Origin: Acidobacteria bacterium Ga0077534
GTDB lineage: Bacteria; Acidobacteriota; Blastocatellia; Pyrinomonadales; Pyrinomonadaceae
DNA length: 64,000 nucleotides
Direction of reading: 5' to 3'
Assembly: GCA_001464455.1 (NCBI GenBank)
Contig: LNEI01000018.1
Coordinates: forward strand, 537,343 to 601,342
Part shown: piece after piece, positions 1-9,479 of the stretch
Numbering within the stretch: the stretch's first letter is position 1
Layout: each line of letters starts with the position of its first letter
The notes under the pieces: model-generated
What the model was told of the DNA's origin: nothing
Seen by the model: only the letters and a program-made list of their open reading frames with translations
Databases searched by the model: none
Position numbers and translations under genes: made by a program

Positions 1-2
1 AG

Positions 3-1097
3 ATCCAGGATCGAACGGCGTCCGAACTGCAAAATCTACTCGCCGCAGGCGTTGCTCAGGCATCCTTGTTCGGGGCTCCGCAGATAAATCTCGACTCGCA
101 GGCTCAGGTTTCGGCCGCACTGGTGAACCTTGGGGTTCCCATGCCCGAAACGACGCGAGCGTGGGAATTACAGCCGCTTGCCGAGCAATATCCGGTCGTG
201 GCGAAGCTGCTCGAATATCGCGGAGCGGCCAAAGCATCGTCAAGTTTTGGCGAGAATATCCTCGAATTTATCGAACCGGCAACCGGCCGCATCCACGCCG
301 ATTTTCGCCAGATCGGTGCTCCGACGGGCCGTTTTGCCTGCTCGAAGCCAAACCTCCAGCAGATACCGCACGAGGAAGAGTATCGCCGCTGCTTTCGAGC
401 CCCTGATGGCCGGCGGCTGATCATCGCGGACTATTCGCAGATCGAGCTGCGGATACTCGCGGACATTTCGCAGGACGCGAACTTCATCGCGGCTTTCGAA
501 TCCGGACAGGATTTCCATTCGGCGACCGCCGCACAGGTTTTTGGCGTGAAGGCCGAAGAAGTGACGCCTGACCAGCGTTCATTCGCAAAAAGGCTGAATT
601 TCGGCGTGGTTTACGGCCTCGGAGCTTCGCGGTTTGCGATGATGACGGGGATAACGAAGACCGAGGCCGAGAATACGCTTCGCCGCTATTTCGCGACCTA
701 TCCAAAGATGGACGAGTGGCTACGAACACAGTCGAAGAACGTCCTCACCGAACGCTCGGCCCGAACCGTTTCAGGAAGGATGGCACGAATGAACTTTGAC
801 GCCAGCGATCGCTCCTCGATCGGAGCCGCCCAGCGTTACGCCAAGAATATGCCGATCCAGGGCACGTCCGCTGATATCCTGAAACGGGCATTAACGCTCC
901 TTCACTCATCGATCCGCGACACCAACGCTAAACTTGTAAATATCGTTCACGACGAGATAGTCGTCGAATGCGACGCGAACGAGACCGAACAAACGATCGA
1001 AAAACTACAAAACGCTATGCAAAAAGCAGGAAGCGAATTCGTCACCCGCGTGCCTATCAAAGTCGATATTCACGCCGCGGATGAGTGGACGAAGTGA
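3..1097 (+). CDS. polA: DNA polymerase I family (family A), C-terminal polymerase part, 5' end outside window
   Basis: Template-directed DNA synthesis in repair and Okazaki-fragment processing. The reading frame is open to the left edge (codons run in frame from base 3), so only the polymerase fingers and palm are visible and the TTG at 66 is not a true start. Motif A is DYSQIELRILA with its metal-binding Asp near base 429. Motif B has R, K and the NFGVVYGL segment around bases 576-618. Motif C is VHDEIVVE, with the HDE triad near 948-956. The TGR and NLQQIP blocks before motif A fit the family. Whether the missing N-terminal part carries a 5' nuclease or only a 3'-5' exonuclease, as in the shorter bifunctional form common in some phyla, cannot be seen. 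The family assignment is firm; the exact subtype is not. Confidence 0.95.
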   Translation: MQDRTASELQNLLAAGVAQASLFGAPQINLDSQAQVSAALVNLGVPMPETTRAWELQPLAEQYPVVAKLLEYRGAAKASSSFGENILEFIEPATGRIHADFRQIGAPTGRFACSKPNLQQIPHEEEYRRCFRAPDGRRLIIADYSQIELRILADISQDANFIAAFESGQDFHSATAAQVFGVKAEEVTPDQRSFAKRLNFGVVYGLGASRFAMMTGITKTEAENTLRRYFATYPKMDEWLRTQSKNVLTERSARTVSGRMARMNFDASDRSSIGAAQRYAKNMPIQGTSADILKRALTLLHSSIRDTNAKLVNIVHDEIVVECDANETEQTIEKLQNAMQKAGSEFVTRVPIKVDIHAADEWTK

Positions 1098-1105
1098 CTA
1101 GGCTC

Positions 1106-1124
1106 AATAGACGAGTCTATTTTT
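1106..1124 (+). terminator. weak terminator-like hairpin after polA
   Basis: A short stem (ATAGA pairing with TCTAT) around a small loop is followed by TTTTT just after the polymerase stop codon. The stem is only five base pairs, so termination may be weak or absent. Confidence 0.3.
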
Positions 1125-1156
1125 CGAGCTGCATTTTATGATAATCTGAAGACCTT

Positions 1157-1399
1157 ATGTCTACACAAGTTTTAGAAGGCACTTGGGAAGAGATCGCGTC
1201 GCACTCCAAGAGTCTAATAGGTCGCAGGGTTCGGCTGACGGTGCTTGAAGACGAGACCGTACCGAAGCCAAACGACGCGATGCTGGAGGCCCTTCGCAAG
1301 GTCTCGGAACGGAGCAAAGTGATGCGGGGCAGTTCAGATAGGGACACGCAAAAGCTTCTTCGAGAGGCGCGTTCGGGGAGGATGTTTGGCCGCAAATAG
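1157..1399 (+). CDS. VapB-like antitoxin (putative)
   Basis: An 80-residue protein with the N-terminal segment GTWEEIASH followed by GRRVRLTVL, which looks like a small beta-rich DNA-binding or dimerisation region, and a charged, probably flexible C-terminal half ending RSGRMFGRK. I do not recognise a named antitoxin domain. The call rests on size and position: it lies directly upstream of a PIN-domain gene and overlaps it by 14 bases, the usual antitoxin-toxin layout with translational coupling. Known antitoxins of this type wrap and inhibit the PIN active site and repress the shared promoter. It could also be a simple accessory protein of the toxin. Confidence 0.6.
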   Translation: MSTQVLEGTWEEIASHSKSLIGRRVRLTVLEDETVPKPNDAMLEALRKVSERSKVMRGSSDRDTQKLLREARSGRMFGRK

Positions 1400-1862
1400 T
1401 CCACCAGTGGTTGCGGGCAGCGTTGTTGTCGATGCCAATATCCTGATCGCTCTTTGCGCGAAAGAGGCCAAACTAGCGACCGCCGAAAACGCCCTAGAGG
1501 TCTACGCAATCTCCGGTTGGGAGTTCTATGCTCCAGCCGTCTTGATCGCCGAGGTCCTTTATGTCCTCTGTCAAAAACACAAGAGTAACGATCTAAGCGA
1601 TGTAGATTATTCAGTAGCGATCGATAATTTTCAGGATCAAATAAAAGCTATCGCGATTGCCGATGACTCGTCGCTCATCGAAAGAGCGGTCGAAATTCAG
1701 CAAGGATACGGATGCAGCCGCACCTCGGACAGCATCTACATAGCGTTAGCGGAACATCTTGGACAAACCGGGTCGGTTGAGATACTCACATTTGATGACG
1801 GATTCGTCAACCAATCCGGGAAAAATGCTCCAACCGTTACTGTCAATCTCCTGCCGAACTAA
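1386..1862 (+). CDS. vapC: PIN-domain ribonuclease, VapC-like toxin
   Basis: A 158-residue PIN-domain protein, the usual VapC size. The acidic active site can be traced as D16 in VVVDANIL, E56 in LIAEVLYVL, D115 in SRTSDSIYIAL and D137/D138 in LTFDDGF. These residues coordinate Mg2+ or Mn2+ for RNA cleavage in the family. The start is a TTG at 1386, chosen because a strong GGGGAGG ribosome-binding site lies four bases upstream inside the end of the preceding gene. The 14-base overlap with that gene supports a two-gene toxin-antitoxin operon. The RNA target cannot be predicted. Confidence 0.85.
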   Translation: MAANSPPVVAGSVVVDANILIALCAKEAKLATAENALEVYAISGWEFYAPAVLIAEVLYVLCQKHKSNDLSDVDYSVAIDNFQDQIKAIAIADDSSLIERAVEIQQGYGCSRTSDSIYIALAEHLGQTGSVEILTFDDGFVNQSGKNAPTVTVNLLPN

Positions 1863-1865
1863 AAA

Positions 1866-2594
1866 CTACGCCGAGGCTTCAGACTGACGCGGGACGATGT
1901 ACATTATCCGCGTGCAGTTCTCACAGGTGATGATCTCGTCGCCTTTTTTCACATTTAGCTGTACTTGCGGCCGCAGCTGCATGTTGCAGGCTGAGCAGGA
2001 ACCGTTGACCACTTCGGCAACGGCGATACCATCGCGGCTGCGTTGGGCGAGCCGGTCGTAAACCATCGCCATCCGGCTCGGAAGGGTTGAAAATGCCTTG
2101 AGCCGGCGAGCCGTTTCGGTGTCAAACTCAGATTTGTGGCCAGCGACCTCTTTGTCAAACTCCTTCAGAGCCGCGTCGCGTTTTCCGTCGAGCGAGGCGA
2201 TCTCGTCGGCCCTTTCTGCGAGTTCTTTTTCGATGCCTTCGAGCTCATCCATGATCTCGACGATCTGAGTTTCAAACGCCAGGATCTGCTTCTGCAGAGC
2301 ATCGGTCTCGCGCATCGCGGTTTCGTACTCTTTCTGATTCTGTGCGTGCTTCAGATTTCGATCCGCTCGTTCGAGGTACTTTTTATTTTCCTCGATCTGA
2401 TTTTCCAGGTCAGCACGTTTCGTATTCAGCGAATCGCGCTTGTTCTGGATTTCGCGAATAGAAAAGGCGTGCTGTTCAAACTCCTGTTCGATCACCGCAC
2501 GCCTTTCTAAAGCTGTATCAATGGATTTCTTTAACTTTCTAAGGTTAGTATCCGTTTTCTGTAACTCTATCAGTTTATCAAGTTCTGCTATCAC
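1866..2594 (-). CDS. coiled-coil zinc-ribbon protein (COG1579/DUF164-like)
   Basis: A 242-residue protein. Residues about 1-170 form a long charged coiled coil, and the C-terminus carries a C4 zinc ribbon with cysteines near 200, 203, 224 and 227 (CSAC and CENC). This architecture matches the widespread COG1579 family, described as putative nucleic-acid-binding zinc-ribbon proteins and structurally related to Chlamydia CT398. The molecular role is unsettled. The start is a GTG at 2594. It converges with the vapC-like gene with only three bases between the stops. Both cysteine pairs are intact, so it is probably functional. Confidence 0.85.
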   Translation of the reverse strand: MIAELDKLIELQKTDTNLRKLKKSIDTALERRAVIEQEFEQHAFSIREIQNKRDSLNTKRADLENQIEENKKYLERADRNLKHAQNQKEYETAMRETDALQKQILAFETQIVEIMDELEGIEKELAERADEIASLDGKRDAALKEFDKEVAGHKSEFDTETARRLKAFSTLPSRMAMVYDRLAQRSRDGIAVAEVVNGSCSACNMQLRPQVQLNVKKGDEIITCENCTRIMYIVPRQSEASA

Positions 2595-2825
2595 TTTTTT
2601 CTATACCCCAGTTATGAAGACTAACTTCCAATATTATCGCGTTTTTCGTTATTCGACAATTAAGATCACTGTAATACTGAATTATTTTCGCTCCAAGACT
2701 TGACACCTTGTTGCTTTTCTAGTACACTGTTTCATACCTGCCGGTGGCTCGATCATTCGGCTTCAGATCTTTGAAATAAGAATAAAACAAGCGGAGGCAA
2801 GTAAACCTACCGCTCTCGAAATTGG

Positions 2826-3057
2826 CGTTCCACTTCGGTGATGAAACTATTTGCAAGTGGAACGATTTTCGGCCGTTAACTGTTGTATTTACAGCACTTA
2901 GCCGTTCCACTTTCAGCTGCGAAGTGGAACGATCGCGTAAAGCTATATTTCAGGATGAGACGGGCTTTTGTTATTTCGCATCCGAGACGGTTTATTGCCG
3001 TATCTTCACTTCTCACAACAGTTAACCCGTCTCACTTCCAGCAGCTATGTGAGACGG
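2826..3057. repeat. nested inverted repeats in a gene-free stretch (2595-3074)
   Basis: The 480-base gap between 2594 and 3075 has no convincing gene. It holds three perfect hairpins: CGTTCCACTT/AAGTGGAACG at 2826-2835 with 2855-2864, the same arms at 2903-2912 with 2922-2931, and CCGTCTCAC/GTGAGACGG at 3027-3035 with 3049-3057. A longer-range 12-bp inverted repeat, GTTAACTGTTGT at 2875-2886 with its complement at 3015-3026, encloses the second hairpin. GAGACGG recurs at 2957 and 2984, so TGAGACGGG (2956-2964) can also pair with 3026-3034 as an alternative fold. The second and third hairpins align along their length with paired compensatory stem differences. This may be a structured RNA or a decayed palindromic mobile repeat. 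Confidence 0.7.
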
Positions 3058-3074
3058 CTCTCGCGGCGATCTTT

Positions 3075-3578
3075 TTAGGCGAGCAGGAGCCGAAAATGCT
3101 TTGCGAGGTCGTCCGATGTTATCGAAAAGTTCTCCTCCGACTGCCACGTTGGCAGCGATTCGTCGTGAAACAGGCGAAATTCCTCGGTGGCACCGGGAAA
3201 GCCGAAATGCAGTAGCCGTGCAAAGGCAAGAGCTCCTTTCATCATTATCCCGTCTGACGGAGTTCGCACCCAACCCGCTTCGGCGGTAAGACATCTTACA
3301 CCCAGACGAATTTCGAGCCGGGAACCGACCATGTTTGAGTTGCCCCAGCGAAAATTATGCGGTTCATGGCGGTCGATGGTCAGGTTTTTGTAGTCTCGCA
3401 TCGCGGGCGAAGCCAGATCGATGAGGCTCGTAAAGAGCCATTCGACACCGGCGCGCCGTATTGCATCGTTCGAGGAGCGGAGCCGCAAATAGTCGGCAAC
3501 CTCGTCTCGGCCCGAAACTGCGGCTCCGTCAGCCGTTTCTAAGAGCATTTTTTGCCAAACGGCGTCGAGTTCCGTCAT
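3075..3578 (-). CDS. conserved-looking protein of unknown function
   Basis: A 167-residue soluble protein with no signal peptide or membrane segment. It begins MTELDAVWQKMLLETADG and has a mixed alpha/beta composition, with a segment LRLRSSNDAIRRAGVEWLF and a C-terminus DDLAKHFRLLLA. I do not recognise a domain. It is probably a real gene because the frame is long, the composition is protein-like, and neither adjacent stretch offers a better frame. It faces away from the large TPR gene, with a 66-base divergent gap between the two starts. No function is proposed. Confidence 0.6.
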   Translation of the reverse strand: MTELDAVWQKMLLETADGAAVSGRDEVADYLRLRSSNDAIRRAGVEWLFTSLIDLASPAMRDYKNLTIDRHEPHNFRWGNSNMVGSRLEIRLGVRCLTAEAGWVRTPSDGIMMKGALAFARLLHFGFPGATEEFRLFHDESLPTWQSEENFSITSDDLAKHFRLLLA

Positions 3579-3644
3579 AAGCGAACTTCCTGAGGCTTCG
3601 TGTTATTATTTTGACATCGACGGTCGGATTTCGCCATTGTTTTT

Positions 3645-6600
3645 ATGAGATTTAGCGGCATAGCACTTATATTTTGCCTCCTCGCGAGCGGCGTTTCGGC
3701 CCAGACGGTGAAGAAGGCGACGCCGACTGCGAAGCCAAAGGCCACCACATCTAAACAGGCCGACGACAAGAAAAAAACGACCGCGAAACCGAAAAAGCCC
3801 GACGCTAAAAGCACGGCCAAATCGGCTGCAAAACCACCTGCCAAGCCAAAGGCCCCGACCGCGGCAAAGGCAAAACCAAAGGCAGAGCCAAAACCCAAAC
3901 TACCCGAGCTCTCTGATGAGGAGATCGAGATAGAGTTTCAGAAATCAGCGGCTATCGAAAACCCTAACGAACGCATCGCTGCTCTCAAGAAGTTTATCGC
4001 GTCATATCCAAAGGCGAAGCAAGTCGCAGACGCGTCCGCTATGATCGTGACCGTTCACGCGCAGGTGGGAAACGATATGATCGCATCGGGCGATATCCTG
4101 GCGGCTCTGGAGAGTTTTGAGTTCGCGATCAAGGACGCTCCGACGCCCATGCCGGACGATCTGTACGCAAATACGCTCGCAAAATTCGCCCCAAACCTGT
4201 TTTTCCGTGGAGCTCGCAGTGAAAGTTTTCATATCGCGGGACTGATCGAGAAAAAGGTCAGCCGCAGCGTTCCGCAGCTCGTCGGCATTGCGAACTTTTA
4301 CATGAGCATCGAGAACGGCTCTGACGCTCGCCGCATTGCTCAAAAGGCTATCAAGCTCGATCCCGCGTCGAGCCTCGCCTACCAAACGCTCGGCCTCGCC
4401 AGCCGAATGGATTTCATGCTGGAGGAATCCGCGGCCGCCTACGTTAAGGCCGTAGAACTCGACCCGGAATCGCTGCCCGCTCGCCGCGGCCTGGCAGAAA
4501 TGAGACGGGCCCTTGGGCAGGCAGACGACGCGGTGCTTTTATACAAGAGCATTGTCGAAAAAGATCCCGCAGACCTCGCCTCCCAGACAGGTTTGGTTTT
4601 GGCACTTTTCGAAGCCGAAAAACGCACCGAAGCCGAAGCGGAACTCGCAAAATCGCTCGAGGCAAATCCTGGTAACGTGATCTTGAACGCCGGTGTCGCC
4701 TACTGGTACGCAACTCACGGAGAGGGCGACAAAGCGGTCGATCATGCTCAAAAGGCCATCGCGACCGACCCACGATTTATCTGGTCGCACGTCGCACTTG
4801 CACGCGGCCAGATCACGCAGGGCAACCCGATCGCTGCCGAAAGAACGCTGATCGCGGCACGGCGCTATGGGAACTTCCCGACCATTGAGTACGAGATCGC
4901 CTCGGCCCGGGCCGCTGCCGGCCTATATCGGGAAGCGGCTGAGGAACTCGCGAAAAGTTTTGTGGTCAAGGACGGCGTCGTCAAAACGAAGCTTGGCGGC
5001 CGTGTTGAACGAGGCGAGAAAAACCTGGCGGAACTAATAGGTTACGAGCGTAAAGCAAGCATCTTTGCTCCGGCACCGTCAGACCCGCTCGAGACCGGTG
5101 CCCAAATGACCGCTCTTCTCGCGTTCAAACAGGAACTCGATAAGCCCGAGCCTGATCCGGTGACGATCGGAAAACTTGCCGAAGATTTTGCGGCGGGAAG
5201 CGATAAGATGAGGGTTCATCGCCTGATCTATGCAGCGAGCAATCTGCTTGATAGAAAGGTGGCTCTTCCCAAGGTCGTGGAGCTGACCAAAGCCGCACCT
5301 ACCTCGCTCGATGCCGGGCTTGATGCTCCGGACCCTACTGCTGCAACGCTTGCCAGTGAGCTTTACGAGGGTCGTAAGCTGGCTGCGGCTCGTGGTCAGA
5401 TGGTCAACATTCCCTCCGTTCCGCGTACGACCTTGTCGGCTGTGCTTCGCGGACGTGTCGAGGAACTAAGCGGCTGGGCACACTATCAGATGGAAGACGC
5501 CCCGCAGGCATCGGTACATTTGCGAAGGGCCGTAAGTGTGCTGCCTGCCGACAGCGCCTGGTGGCGAACGAGCACCTGGCGGCTAGGGACCACGCTCGCA
5601 GTCGAGGGCAAAAACGCCGAAGCTCTCGATATGTACATCCGCAGCTACAAAAGCAGCCAGCCCGATGCACTGAAATACGGCGTGATCGAAGCTCTGTATC
5701 GAAGGGTGAACGGCCACACGATGGGCCTCGAACAGCGTGTAGGGCCCAATCCCTCGCCAACGCCGTCTACCCAGACAGTAGCCGAACGCCCTCAACCGTC
5801 GCCATCAATTCCGCTCCCGGTTGTGCAGCCGTCGCCCACGCCGGAATCTGCGGCACCAGTTCCGACGGCGACTCCAGTTCCATCTCCTACACCCGACCCC
5901 ACGCCGGAGTCAGTGAAATCCGAGGAAACACCAACACCCGAACCGGAACAGCCGACTCCTACTCCGACACCCGAGGCGAGTGAAAAGCCAGTTGAGACAC
6001 CGAGCCCGACGCCCGATCCGACTCCAACGCCAGAACCAACGGCAACACCAACGCCTGAGACGACCCCAACTCCGGAAGTTGCCGAGATGACGCCAGAGCC
6101 GACGCCAACGCCGACTCCGGAACCCACTCCAACCGCGACTCCCGAGACGACTCCAACGCCCGAGGTCATTGAGGTAAAGCCAGAACCCACCGCAACGCCC
6201 GAGCCAACGCCAACGCCGATTGAAATCTTGCCGACGCCTGAGCCAAGTAAGACACCTTCGGAAACGAGCGTCGCCAAAGAGACGGCTCCCCCGAAGCGGC
6301 TCACCGACAACTCGAACGGCCTTTTCCCGCCGATCGTGATCAATATACCTCCGCCGCCTAAGGTCATTCCAAAGGCATCACCGACTCCGAAGGACCCGGA
6401 ATCGACTTCTCCGGAAGAACCGAAGCCTTCGGATGAAAAGCCCAAGACTTCCGACGGGAGAGCTCGTGTAATTAGTGGAGTTCCCGCAAAAACTGAGGAT
6501 ATAGTTCCGTGCACTTTAACGCTCGATCAGGAAACGATCACGCTCCAGAGCGGAGGAAATGAACGGGCCGTCGTTGTAAGGCGAACGGACGATGGCGACG

Positions 6601-6782
6601 TCGAGACGATGACGGGGACATCGACTAGCCCCGAAGATGTGCTCATCCGCCGCGAATCGCTTCCCGGCGTTAAATGGACGGCGCTCTTTGTTTTGCGGTC
6701 AGCGAGTTCGAAAACGGGCCTTTTTCAGGTCAAATTTGAGACGCCGTGCGGTAAAAAAGAAGTTCCGGTCAGGGTGCAGTAG
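3645..6782 (+). CDS. large secreted TPR protein with Pro-Thr-rich stalk
   Basis: A 1045-residue exported protein. Residues 1-20 are a signal peptide ([20 protein letters not shown]). Residues 21-90 are a Lys/Ala/Pro-rich linker. From about 90 to 700 there are helical tetratricopeptide repeats; [17 protein letters not shown] and [15 protein letters not shown] are clear units. From about 705 to 890 runs a low-complexity stalk of PTPTPEPT-type units. The last 90 residues, with two cysteines, look like a small beta-sandwich. TPR arrays scaffold protein-protein contacts; the stalk suggests a cell-wall or outer-surface spacer. It converges with, and overlaps by 14 bases, the O-antigen ligase gene. 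Its role is unknown, but the position beside a polysaccharide locus suggests an envelope function. Confidence 0.85.
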   Translation: MRFSGIALIFCLLASGVSAQTVKKATPTAKPKATTSKQADDKKKTTAKPKKPDAKSTAKSAAKPPAKPKAPTAAKAKPKAEPKPKLPELSDEEIEIEFQKSAAIENPNERIAALKKFIASYPKAKQVADASAMIVTVHAQVGNDMIASGDILAALESFEFAIKDAPTPMPDDLYANTLAKFAPNLFFRGARSESFHIAGLIEKKVSRSVPQLVGIANFYMSIENGSDARRIAQKAIKLDPASSLAYQTLGLASRMDFMLEESAAAYVKAVELDPESLPARRGLAEMRRALGQADDAVLLYKSIVEKDPADLASQTGLVLALFEAEKRTEAEAELAKSLEANPGNVILNAGVAYWYATHGEGDKAVDHAQKAIATDPRFIWSHVALARGQITQGNPIAAERTLIAARRYGNFPTIEYEIASARAAAGLYREAAEELAKSFVVKDGVVKTKLGGRVERGEKNLAELIGYERKASIFAPAPSDPLETGAQMTALLAFKQELDKPEPDPVTIGKLAEDFAAGSDKMRVHRLIYAASNLLDRKVALPKVVELTKAAPTSLDAGLDAPDPTAATLASELYEGRKLAAARGQMVNIPSVPRTTLSAVLRGRVEELSGWAHYQMEDAPQASVHLRRAVSVLPADSAWWRTSTWRLGTTLAVEGKNAEALDMYIRSYKSSQPDALKYGVIEALYRRVNGHTMGLEQRVGPNPSPTPSTQTVAERPQPSPSIPLPVVQPSPTPESAAPVPTATPVPSPTPDPTPESVKSEETPTPEPEQPTPTPTPEASEKPVETPSPTPDPTPTPEPTATPTPETTPTPEVAEMTPEPTPTPTPEPTPTATPETTPTPEVIEVKPEPTATPEPTPTPIEILPTPEPSKTPSETSVAKETAPPKRLTDNSNGLFPPIVINIPPPPKVIPKASPTPKDPESTSPEEPKPSDEKPKTSDGRARVISGVPAKTEDIVPCTLTLDQETITLQSGGNERAVVVRRTDDGDVETMTGTSTSPEDVLIRRESLPGVKWTALFVLRSASSKTGLFQVKFETPCGKKEVPVRVQ

Positions 6783-8175
6783 AACGGCGGCGACGGCGTG
6801 GTGCGGCATCCTCGCTCTTTATCGCTACCGTTGCGACGGCACAGAGTAGGAGAAAGAAGAAAGCATTCGATGGCGTTCGGAGCGGAAAATCGAAAAAGCT
6901 GTGGAGCATCACCCCGAAGCAGCCAGCCAAAGCCCCAATGGCCGCATCGCGACGAAAGCCATCAGCTCCGGCGATGGTATTTAAGCCTTTTCTGAAGAGG
7001 ATCCCGATAAACGCCATCAGACATAAAAATCCCGCAATACCGGCATCGGCCAGAGTCTGCAGGTATTCGTTGTGGGCCTGTTCGACGCGAAATTGCCCGC
7101 TCCATGTATCGTGCCTGGTAAAGGCAACGCCGAAAGATTCGAGACCTGCCCCGATGATAGGATTTTCGAGAAAGATCTTCCAGGCGATCGGCCAGAAATG
7201 CAGTCGGCCGCTAGAAAGATCGGCATCGGCCTTTACGGCACCGACTCCGCGAAGAAGCGAGTCATTCCCACCGATCAGCAGGACAACGCCCAAAACAGCT
7301 ACTAGAATAGCGATGGTCGCCGCCGCGAGGGCGAAGCTGCGTTGTGAGGCAAATTTTGTCTCCTCCCGCTTCGACCAACGACCGCCGAGCAAATTAAGAA
7401 GCAAAACAAAAGCTACGACGCCGAGAAACCCGAGCAGCCCGCCACGCGAACTCGTCGAGACGGTCGCGACGCCCATGACAACCAGAGCCGCCGCGAGCAA
7501 GATCCGTCGCTCCTTCGACGCATCCGCCGAGAATAGCAGGCTGAGCGTCAGCCCCGCCGCCATCTGCATAAACGTCGCAAAATGGTGCTGGTTAACAAAT
7601 GGCCCGAATGGTATCGAACCGGCCGTTGTCCGGACACCGTAAATCCCTTCCGGCGTCGCAAGCCGCTGCAGGATCCCGTAAAACGCCATCCCGGCACTAA
7701 AGATCCCCACGAACCAAACAACCTTTTTCAGCCGCTTCTCGTTGTTGACGAATGCTAGACACGCGGCAAAGTACGTCAGGTAAACGATCAGTTTGAGGAC
7801 AAAAAACCGTGTAGAGTAAGGGTCGAGCGAGAGCGTGGTAGAAACGCCCAGTCCGTCCACGGTTCCGCCGAGCGGCAAAAGCTGTATCAGGCCGATCAGT
7901 AGAAAGCCGGCGACCGGTATTTGCAGCGAACTGCTATTTATTACAAAACCACCCGAGGTCCATGCGTCCGCCGCCCAAAGCGCAACGAGGCCGGCCCAAA
8001 ATACCGAGACAAATATCCATGTCGCGTTATCCACTCCGCCAAACAGTACAGTCAAAAATGCCGGAATAAAGCAAAGCATGAGAGCCATGAAACGGCTCGG
8101 CAAGGACGAGCTGTCGGCGAGAGCTACGTCGTCGATGGACACCAGGCTTCCGGAATGTTTTGTCGAACCGCTCAT
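6769..8175 (-). CDS. O-antigen ligase / polymerase family membrane protein
   Basis: A 468-residue polytopic inner-membrane protein with roughly ten to twelve hydrophobic segments. The central region around residues 200-360 contains [12 protein letters not shown] and a long outer loop with [11 protein letters not shown] and [16 protein letters not shown]. The HNEYL-type motif is typical of the Wzy_C/WaaL family, which joins or polymerises undecaprenyl-linked glycans on the periplasmic side. The C-terminus is Arg-rich. It is the last gene of the polysaccharide locus, two bases after the TPR gene. Ligase and polymerase members of this family cannot be told apart by sequence alone. Confidence 0.88.
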   Translation of the reverse strand: MSGSTKHSGSLVSIDDVALADSSSLPSRFMALMLCFIPAFLTVLFGGVDNATWIFVSVFWAGLVALWAADAWTSGGFVINSSSLQIPVAGFLLIGLIQLLPLGGTVDGLGVSTTLSLDPYSTRFFVLKLIVYLTYFAACLAFVNNEKRLKKVVWFVGIFSAGMAFYGILQRLATPEGIYGVRTTAGSIPFGPFVNQHHFATFMQMAAGLTLSLLFSADASKERRILLAAALVVMGVATVSTSSRGGLLGFLGVVAFVLLLNLLGGRWSKREETKFASQRSFALAAATIAILVAVLGVVLLIGGNDSLLRGVGAVKADADLSSGRLHFWPIAWKIFLENPIIGAGLESFGVAFTRHDTWSGQFRVEQAHNEYLQTLADAGIAGFLCLMAFIGILFRKGLNTIAGADGFRRDAAIGALAGCFGVMLHSFFDFPLRTPSNAFFFLLLCAVATVAIKSEDAAPRRRRRSTAP

Positions 8176-8177
8176 CC

Positions 8178-9467
8178 TTACAACTGCTTCAGCACAAGAT
8201 CATCAAACGAAAGCCGCCCCGTTATTCGGCAAGAAGAACCGGCACAACTGTCTCGTGTCAGGCGAATAATGATGCCGTCACTATTCTGCGGTGCCGTAAA
8301 TCTCAGCCGCAGCGTCGCCCAGTCGCCCGCCAGAGCAAGCGGCGGCGTTACGGCAATTGACGGGCCGGCCCCCGCATCGGCGATCTCGATCTTCAGCGGC
8401 GCCGCCGATCTCAGGTCAGATCGATAAAAGCCTTCAAACTCGTACGTTCTGCCGGGCTCGACCGGGATAGTCTGCGAGATCGTGCGAAAATCCGCCGCTT
8501 CGAACGAGTTAAATACGATGAACAGCCCATACTTACCCGATCTTTTTTGCGACTCGCTGAGCCCGATCTGCGGCTCCTTACCGTCCTGTATCTGCCATTC
8601 GAAGAGTTTTGCTCCACGCAGCTTTATGCCCGCTTCGAAACCGCCGTTTGAAATACTCCCGACCGCGATCTTTTCCGCGTCGCTCTCAGTTAGATCATTC
8701 ATTACGGAAGCCGCGAGGCGGAACTTTTTCGCGACGGTGAGAGTTTCGATAAGCTTTTCGCCTAGCGTTTTCTGGGTCGTCAGCTTGGCACCGCCGTCTA
8801 TCTTAGCCCACGAAACAACGGCCTCTTCGTAACGTTCGGTCGCCGCCAGCGACGTAACGAGGGCGGCATTTACAGACTCGCCGTCGCCGAGAATTCGCTG
8901 CACCTCGGCGATGTTCCCCTCAAAGATCTGGAGGGCGATCGAAACCGCACTTCTGGCAAAATCCGCATTTGATTTTGCAGACATTGCGGCGAGTCTGAAC
9001 CCCTCCTCCGTTTTTCCTTGTCGGATGAGGAAATTGCCATACGCCCACTGGACCTCTGCGTAGTTTGGGGCTAGTTCTAGAGCCTTTTTGAATGCCGCTT
9101 CCGCACCGGCCGAATCGCCGGAAAGGCTTCGTGCCCGACCCAGGTTGCCCCACATCTGGTAATTGTTTGGCGAGAGTGACGCCGCTTTCTCATACTCGCG
9201 GATCGAACGCTCGATATCGCCGGACTCGAAAGTCCTCTCGAAAATACCTGCCGCCGCGTAGTGAGTCTGCGGGTCCGAAGGGCCGAGATCGATGAGGCCG
9301 TCAATGACCAGCTTCGATTCAGGGCGTTCGAGATCGATCTTTGACGCGACGGCGTTGGCAAAATTCCAGCGAACGAAGAAGAACGCGGCGACAGCACTCA
9401 ACACGACGATCCCGACGAGGATCACCTTGGCGATGCGGGGTTCGATTTGTATGAGCTTTAGCGACAA
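8178..9467 (-). CDS. membrane-anchored TPR protein with C-terminal carbohydrate-binding-like domain
   Basis: A 429-residue protein with one N-terminal membrane anchor (ILVGIVVLSAVAAFFFV), so the rest is probably periplasmic. Residues about 50-260 are TPR units, for example YQMWGNLGRARSLSGDSAGAE. Residues about 270-429 form a beta-rich domain with GRTYEFEGFYRSD, resembling CBM-type sandwich domains. TPR proteins of this layout often occur beside Wzy-like polymerases. It lies two bases upstream of the ligase gene and 12 after the initiating transferase, so the three are likely co-transcribed. A role in glycan assembly or chain control is inferred from context only. Confidence 0.75.
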   Translation of the reverse strand: MSLKLIQIEPRIAKVILVGIVVLSAVAAFFFVRWNFANAVASKIDLERPESKLVIDGLIDLGPSDPQTHYAAAGIFERTFESGDIERSIREYEKAASLSPNNYQMWGNLGRARSLSGDSAGAEAAFKKALELAPNYAEVQWAYGNFLIRQGKTEEGFRLAAMSAKSNADFARSAVSIALQIFEGNIAEVQRILGDGESVNAALVTSLAATERYEEAVVSWAKIDGGAKLTTQKTLGEKLIETLTVAKKFRLAASVMNDLTESDAEKIAVGSISNGGFEAGIKLRGAKLFEWQIQDGKEPQIGLSESQKRSGKYGLFIVFNSFEAADFRTISQTIPVEPGRTYEFEGFYRSDLRSAAPLKIEIADAGAGPSIAVTPPLALAGDWATLRLRFTAPQNSDGIIIRLTRDSCAGSSCRITGRLSFDDLVLKQL

Positions 9468-9479
9468 ATTATTTCCAGT

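Noticed and set aside
2719-3294. Several 60-110 codon frames on both strands in and near the hairpin block
   Set aside because: They cross the inverted repeats, conflict with each other or with the 167-residue gene, and show no domain.
5792-6514. A 240-codon frame on the minus strand rich in Gly, Val and Ser
   Set aside because: It is the antisense of the Pro-Thr-rich stalk of the TPR protein; the low-complexity GVGVGSGV pattern mirrors PTPEPT codons.
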